Of a stretch of DNA of 7,044 nt, positions 6,136-7,044 are shown in pieces. The translations under genes and the position numbers were made by a program. The stretch spans positions 1 to 7,044 of the forward strand of contig JAGWBG010000072.1 in NCBI GenBank assembly GCA_021296015.1, read 5' to 3'. This DNA comes from Dehalococcoidia bacterium. GTDB taxonomy: Bacteria > Chloroflexota > Dehalococcoidia > Lucifugimonadales > JAGWBF01. The number at the start of each line of letters is the position of its first letter. The stretch's first letter is position 1. The notes beneath the pieces were generated by a model. That model did no database searches, had not been told where the DNA came from, and saw nothing but the letters and a program-made list of their open reading frames with translations.

Positions 6136-6221
6136 AGGCAACCTAACCTCAATTCATGTCTGAGAAATAGGGATACTTTCTCCCAGAATTGCCGGGAGCG
6201 CTGGACCGGTAACTGCTGGCG

Positions 6222-7044
6222 TCAAACCGCTCGTGGCCCGGCCCGGTTGAGACAAATTCGAAGGACGATGCCGACTATCGCGGCGGTGCCCGCCACTAGA
6301 ATTGCTAGGGAGAGCGCAGGGTCCAGGGGTTCGTTGCTGTCTTTCGGGGGAACAGGAGGCGTGACTGTAGCCTCCGGCAGCGGTGTGGCGGGAGGTGCAG
6401 GGGCTGCCGTTGGCGTTGGCTGGGATGCTATCGGGACCGCGGTAGACGCGGTTGTAGCCTCCGGCAGGGGCGTGGTGGGAAGTATGGGGGCCACTGTTGG
6501 CGTTGGCTGGGATGCTGTCAGGGCTGCAGTAGGCGCGTGTGAAGCCTCCGGCAGAGGTGTGGCGGGAGGTATGGGGACCACTGTTGGCGTTGGCTGAGAT
6601 GCTGTTGGGGGCAGCGTTAGCGTGACCGTGGATTCCGGAGTTGTGGACGACTTCGGGATGGTCGTCGGAGTTGGTATAACCCGCGGCTCCGGTTTCTCGG
6701 TTGGTGTAGGTGTGGCGGTGGGTGCGGGAGTTCGCAGCGGCGCGACGGCGTAGCCGGTGACGAGTGGGGAGAAACGGGTGGCGTCAGCACAAATCAGCCT
6801 GCTACCGTCTGGCTCGGTCTCGGTTCTGGAGTTGGGCAACGCTCTCCAGCCTTCGTCTTGCTCGTAGCGAAGCAGTGCCAACTCCTGGGCTGCTGCCTCG
6901 GCCAGTAGCGCATCACTCACTGGCAAACACACCCGAGCCGGATTGGTTAGCCGGGTGATTTCATTGCCCTGCCCATCTCGCATGGTGATGTTCACGCGAG
7001 TCTGGCTGCTTGAGACTCGTAAGCCTTTAGGCGAAGGCGATTGT
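6222..7044 (-). CDS. C-terminal part of a Pro/Thr-rich membrane-anchored surface protein (5' end outside window)
   Basis: The frame is open through the right edge, so the GTG at 6995 is probably internal and the true start lies outside the window. Residues are counted from that GTG. Residues 1-85 form a compact module (RVCLPVSDALL, LLRYEQDEGWRALPNS, CADATRFSPLVTGYA) like those seen, from memory, near the C-termini of Chloroflexota surface proteins. Residues about 88-219 are a Pro/Thr/Ala-rich linker with TPTPT runs and three 29-residue repeats, probably extended and perhaps glycosylated. Residues about 226-249 form one hydrophobic helix (LSLAILVAGTAAIVGIVL), followed by Arg and Asn and a short tail. 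This suggests a C-terminal membrane anchor with the rest outside the cell. No enzymatic motif is visible in this part. It converges on the CoA-transferase operon, with 86 bp between stops. Confidence 0.75.
   Translation of the reverse strand, partial: QSPSPKGLRVSSSQTRVNITMRDGQGNEITRLTNPARVCLPVSDALLAEAAAQELALLRYEQDEGWRALPNSRTETEPDGSRLICADATRFSPLVTGYAVAPLRTPAPTATPTPTEKPEPRVIPTPTTIPKSSTTPESTVTLTLPPTASQPTPTVVPIPPATPLPEASHAPTAALTASQPTPTVAPILPTTPLPEATTASTAVPIASQPTPTAAPAPPATPLPEATVTPPVPPKDSNEPLDPALSLAILVAGTAAIVGIVLRICLNRAGPRAV
6342..6602 (-). repeat. Three tandem 87-bp coding repeats in the surface-protein linker
   Basis: Three in-frame units of exactly 87 bp run 6602-6516, 6515-6429 and 6428-6342. 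Each encodes 29 residues beginning ASQPTPT and continuing with a Pro-rich stretch to TPLPEA; the last nine residues vary. DNA similarity is highest over the roughly 60-bp core and falls in the variable end, particularly in the last unit. Such units can change in number by slippage or recombination. Confidence 0.85.

Noticed and set aside
6136..6221. Possible bidirectional terminator between the convergent genes
   Set aside because: GAGAAA (6162-6167) and TTTCTC (6177-6182) can pair, and CTCCC/GGGAG nearby, but the stems are weak or short, compete with each other, and lack a T tract on either strand.

Overview
This 7 kb window looks chromosomal, moderately GC-rich and housekeeping in character. 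It probably comes from an uncultivated Chloroflexota (Dehalococcoidia-like) bacterium. That placement is inference from three things: a transcriptional tryptophan T-box, a single-chain alpha2-type glycyl-tRNA synthetase, and a membrane-anchored Pro/Thr-rich surface protein beside paired CaiB-type CoA-transferases. No sequence search was possible. I see no tRNA or rRNA gene, IS element or CRISPR array.

Minus-strand block, read from right to left. glyQS (3284 to 1971) is followed by fumC (class II fumarase, 1887 to 469). Then comes a near-consensus promoter (449-421), a complete tryptophan-specific T-box leader (about 414 to 95), and the first 18 codons of a gene cut by the left edge, very probably trpE. 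The T-box shows a UGG specifier, an S-turn, a 7-nt antiterminator bulge and an alternative intrinsic terminator. It should raise trp expression when uncharged tRNA-Trp accumulates.

The divergent intergenic region (3285-3538) carries an extended -10 promoter on each strand. A perfect 18-bp dyad lies against the glyQS promoter.

Plus-strand block. Two class III (CaiB/BaiF) CoA-transferase genes, 3539-4732 and 4747-6135, lie 14 bp apart and form a probable two-gene operon. The downstream protein keeps the Asp expected at the catalytic position, while the upstream one has Gln there. This suggests a heteromeric enzyme with one catalytic and one non-catalytic subunit. The substrate cannot be told from the sequence.

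At the right edge a convergent minus-strand gene (7044 to 6222, 5' end missing) encodes the C-terminal part of a surface protein: a folded module, a Pro/Thr-rich linker with three 29-residue repeats, and one C-terminal membrane helix.
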